From positions 21,762 to 85,761 of the forward strand of contig CAMVGU010000013.1 of assembly GCA_947167105.1 (NCBI GenBank): a stretch of DNA of 64,000 nt, in the 5' to 3' direction. This stretch comes from an uncultured Selenomonas sp. (lineage in GTDB: Bacteria > Bacillota > Negativicutes > Selenomonadales > Selenomonadaceae). Under the pieces are notes generated by a model that worked only from the letters and a program-made list of their open reading frames with translations, was not told the origin of the DNA and did not search any database. Below, in pieces: positions 61,333 to 64,000 of the stretch; the stretch's first letter is position 1, and every line of letters starts with the position of its first letter. The position numbers and the translations under genes were made by a program.

Positions 61333-62439
61333 TCACTTCAACTGGTCAGCCTTATAATACCCGCTGTCTATCAGTTCCTTCTGATAATTGCTCTTATCCA
61401 CCGCTACAGGAGTGCAGAGATAGGAGGGAACTACCAGCTTGTGGTTATTATAGGAAGTGGTGTCGTTGATCTCGGGGTCCTTGCCTTCCAGCACCGCCTG
61501 CACCATGGTGACGCACTTGTCCGCCAGGGTACGGGTATCCTTGAAGACGGTCATGGTCTGCTTGCCGGAAATGATGTTCTTGGTGGCCATAAGCTCTGCA
61601 TCCTGGCCGGTGATAAGGGGCCAGTTCTTGCCTACCTGATAGCCTGCCCCCTCGAGGGCGGCGGCGATGCCGTAGCTGATGCCATCAAAGGGAGAAATAA
61701 CCGCATCCAGCTTCTTGCCGTCGGTGTAGTAGCCGGAGATAATGTCTTCCATGCGGCGCTGGGCAGTTTCCTGAGACCAGCGCAGGGTGCAAATGGTGTC
61801 AAAGTCAGTCTGCTTGGAAGGCACCACCAGCTGGCCCTTGTCGATGTACTTCTGGAGCACTTCAAAAAGGCCGTCGTTGAGGAAGTGTGCGTTGTTGTCA
61901 TCCGGGGAGCCTGCGAAGAACTCCACATTGTAGGGGCCTTTGCCCTCGGCAAGACCCAACTGCTTTTCTACGTACTTGCCGATGAGAGTGCCTACCCCTT
62001 TGTTATCAAAGGTTGCATAGTAGGAAACACTGTCCGTATCCATGAGCAGGCGATCATAGGCAATAACCGGGATATTGTTGGCCTTGGCCTGAGCCAGGGC
62101 GTTCACCAGGGCGCTGGAATCTATGGAAGCCACTACCAGGCAATTAGCGCCATTTGTAATCATATTCTCGATTTGGGAAACCTGGGCCTGCACGTCATCC
62201 TCAGCGTACTGCAGGTCTACCTGATACCCCAGGGCTTCCAGCTTCTCCTTCATATTGGCGCCATCCTGAATCCAGCGCTGGGAGGACTGGGTGGGCATAG
62301 CCACGCCTACCCGCTTGCCGCCGCTGTTTCCTGCCGGCGCAGAGGAACCGCTATCTGCCGCCCCGCCGCCGCAGCCTGCCGCTACAGCCATCATAACCCC
62401 TGCCAGGGCCGTTGCAACCAACTTTTTGAGTTTGAGCAT
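61333..62439 (-). CDS. chvE: Multiple monosaccharide-binding lipoprotein (ChvE family)
   Basis: A 368-residue periplasmic or outer-leaflet sugar-binding lipoprotein. The lipobox VAAGC lies at about residues 19-23, followed by a G/S/A linker. The ChvE-type fold shows KRVGVAMPTQSSQRWIQDGANMKEKLEALGYQVDLQYAEDD, NMITNGANCLVVASIDSSAL, IAYDRLLMDTDSVSYYATFDN and LITGQDAELMATKNIISGKQTMTVFKDTR. It delivers aldoses such as xylose, galactose or arabinose to the permease; the exact sugar is not evident. Confidence 0.94.
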   Translation of the reverse strand: MLKLKKLVATALAGVMMAVAAGCGGGAADSGSSAPAGNSGGKRVGVAMPTQSSQRWIQDGANMKEKLEALGYQVDLQYAEDDVQAQVSQIENMITNGANCLVVASIDSSALVNALAQAKANNIPVIAYDRLLMDTDSVSYYATFDNKGVGTLIGKYVEKQLGLAEGKGPYNVEFFAGSPDDNNAHFLNDGLFEVLQKYIDKGQLVVPSKQTDFDTICTLRWSQETAQRRMEDIISGYYTDGKKLDAVISPFDGISYGIAAALEGAGYQVGKNWPLITGQDAELMATKNIISGKQTMTVFKDTRTLADKCVTMVQAVLEGKDPEINDTTSYNNHKLVVPSYLCTPVAVDKSNYQKELIDSGYYKADQLK

Positions 62440-62492
62440 TGTTTTTTCCTCCAGTCAAATGACTTTCCCACGGATAACAAACCTTCCCTTTC

Positions 62493-62825
62493 CTACGCCT
62501 CTGCCGTCCCCTCCTTCATATATCTCATGCCCCCGCAGTAGAAGATGAGACACAGGCCAATGCCCACGTTCAGCCCCACGCTGCTGGGCCAGTAAAAGGA
62601 GATGAAGCCGCACACCACCGTAAAGATCTCAACGGTTCTCAGCTTTCTGCTTCGCACTTCGTCCTCCTCGGGGTCATCATGTGCGGCACACATGAGCCGG
62701 TACGCCTGCCCCGTGAAACCCGTCATGACCAAAAGCAGCAGCGCTTGTTCAGCTCCTTCAAAGATAGCGGTCAGTCCCGCCGTCACCAGCATCAGCACAA
62801 GCAGCCCCTGCATAGCCTTCTTCAC
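62493..62825 (-). CDS. Small membrane protein heading the sugar transporter operon
   Basis: A 110-residue protein with four hydrophobic segments and a charged central loop (HDDPEEDEVRSRKLRT). I do not recognise the family. The start is a GTG at 62825 after GAGGGGGC. It lies directly downstream of a consensus promoter and 53 bases before chvE, so it is the first gene of that transcript; a role in the same sugar response is inferred from position only. Confidence 0.65.
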   Translation of the reverse strand: MKKAMQGLLVLMLVTAGLTAIFEGAEQALLLLVMTGFTGQAYRLMCAAHDDPEEDEVRSRKLRTVEIFTVVCGFISFYWPSSVGLNVGIGLCLIFYCGGMRYMKEGTAEA

Positions 62826-62841
62826 GGCTTCGCCCCCTCTC

Positions 62842-62933
62842 TGTGTACGTGCACAACTACAATAATAACATATCACTTTGTCCGATTTTTGTCAATATCT
62901 TTATTGTTAGCAATCCTTTGTGCGTGTACAAAG
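62842..62933 (-). promoter_or_regulatory. Sugar-operon promoter flanked by two matching operators
   Basis: -35 TTGACA (62890-62895) and -10 TATGTT (62867-62872) are 17 bases apart. A palindrome lies on each side: 62842-62855 (TGTGTACGTGCACA) and 62916-62933 (CTTTGTGCGTGTACAAAG). On the minus strand both contain TTGT(A/G)CACG(C/T)ACA, centres about 76 bases apart, suggesting one dimeric repressor binding both. Confidence 0.8.
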
Positions 62934-62985
62934 ATTCGTGCAAATGTTCTCGTTTTATGAGTTGCCGAGAATTTATTTACCGATT

Positions 62986-63978
62986 TTAAACAGCCGTATA
63001 TCTGGTTCCACGTCCTTTCCCCAATACCCTTACATATCCTGCCTCAGCCAGCTTCCTCAATATCCCTACGGTTTTGCTTTTGCCAAAACCTGCTGCTCCC
63101 GCCAAAACGGAGCTTGCCATTTCCCTGCCCCTAAGCAATTTGTAAATTCTCTCCTCATCCGGCAAGAGATTGCTTGTCGCCGTCATTACCGGCAGCATAA
63201 TCCTTATGGTGTTTTCCATAATCTCAAAGTCCGGCTTCACGCGGCTGTCCCTGTATTCATCATTGATTCTTCTAATCCCCGTGCCGAACCGCTCTATCAT
63301 ATGCAATCTGTAAAAGACACCGCCTATGATACGATTTCTGAGCAGGGAGATCCCTCCTCGCAGATATTCATCTCTGTCCAGTCCCTTTGGAAGTCCACCG
63401 GGGGATGTTATCTCTATTCTGTCCGGAAACATGGCTATATTGATATGTGCCTTCACATCCCAAGTTCTGTGCACGATTGCATTTGCCACCGCTTCCCGAA
63501 AGGAGGCTTCAGGAATCAGCTCCACCTGTTCCCTCTTGCTGCCCTTTATCTCCTCGTACTGATAATATTTCCTGTACATAGCCAGAGCCTTGTCATACAT
63601 ATCCAGTATGGAAATATGCTCATGGCACTCCCTGTCCCGGATAATGCTGATGCTGTCCCCGAAGCGAGCCATATCTACACCGCAAAAACCATTGCTGTCT
63701 GCCAGAAGCTCAGCGGCTATGTTGTAACCGCGTCCATCTGTGTATAGCTCCAGGGTCTTCAGCGTATCCATGTTGACAGTCTGCAAGCCCAGCTCTGTCT
63801 TCAGCTTTTTCTCCAATATGGCAAAGGACAAGTCCTGTCTGCCTGCCGGCAGTTCTTCAAAGGAAAGATTCTGCCCCTCCAATATCAGACGCTCAAGCTC
63901 CAGTCTGTCCACAGGCACAGAGGCAGTATCATTCCTCCGGTAGGCTTTAGATAATATGTAGTGACCCCCCAATTGCAA
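62986..63978 (-). pseudogene. AlbA_2/HATPase-type regulator, 5' end lost or frameshifted
   Basis: The visible 330 residues match the middle and C-terminal parts of AlbA_2-type transcriptional regulators: VDRLELERLILEGQNLSFEE, FREAVANAIVHRTWDVKAHINIAMFPDRIEITSPGGLPKGL, NRIIGGVFYRLHMIERFGTGIRRI and a C-terminal winged helix GFGKSKTVGILRKLAEAGYVRVLGKGRGTRY. The N-terminal AlbA_2 domain of about 100 residues is missing: an in-frame TAA lies at 63988-63990. Next to it is a run of six G (63965-63970). Removing one G joins this frame to another that stays open to the window edge and reads ILQVNPRFAIGG, which fits the end of an AlbA_2 domain. It is therefore probably frameshifted. Confidence 0.7.
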
Positions 63979-64000
63979 ACCGTGGATTTACCTGTAAAAT

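Overview
The window looks like chromosome from a diderm Firmicute of the Negativicutes, probably a Selenomonas- or Mitsuokella-like member of the Selenomonadales. The basis is the combination of Firmicutes-type genes (AddAB recombinase, FapR-controlled fatty acid operon, RimO/PncC, Gram-positive-style LexA) with a classical type V autotransporter that needs an outer membrane. Housekeeping genes look moderately GC-rich; several accessory genes are visibly AT-richer. No name was checked against a database.

Layout. 1-2.2 kb: the start of a sensor kinase, its OmpR-type response regulator and a LysR regulator. 2.5-4.8 kb (+): an orphan dhaL, gltX and two identical tRNA-Glu genes. 5-6.5 kb: a small unknown gene and a FabK-like flavoprotein. 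6.5-34.3 kb (-): the repair genes addB, addA, sbcD and sbcC, which I infer were once contiguous, now split by two insertions. One is an AAA/DUF4143 ATPase between addB and addA, bounded by a direct repeat. The other is a defence island of about 12 kb plus an autotransporter between addA and sbcD. 34.3-45.5 kb (-): a PaaK-like protein, cheR, hsp20, an MBL-fold hydrolase, rnc and the fatty acid operon fapR-plsX-fabK-fabD-fabG-acpP-(FabK/NMO-like)-fabF. 45.6-48.7 kb (-): rpmF, yceD, an orphan LarC C-terminal half, a coiled-coil protein, coaD and rsmD. 48.8-51.5 kb (+): lexA, a small membrane protein and a DUF4127 lipoprotein candidate. 51.5-58.3 kb (-): two exported proteins, a DEAD-box helicase, pncC, rimO and an orphan solute-binding protein. 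58.5-62.8 kb (-): a multiple-sugar ABC transporter. 63-64 kb: a broken AlbA_2/ATPase-type regulator.

The most interesting region is 13.4-25.3 kb. It encodes, in transcription order, a DUF499 P-loop ATPase, a DUF3780 protein, a HigB/HigA-like toxin-antitoxin pair with a consensus promoter and palindromic operator, a DUF1156 N-adenine-type DNA methylase, a PLD-nuclease/SNF2 helicase fusion, an AAA ATPase, and a truncated Toprim-like partner. From memory, the DUF499, DUF3780, DUF1156 and PLD-helicase families recur together as a predicted anti-phage module. The toxin-antitoxin pair sits exactly where it could act as promoter and controller of the methylase-helicase half. No integrase, transposase or CRISPR array was seen.
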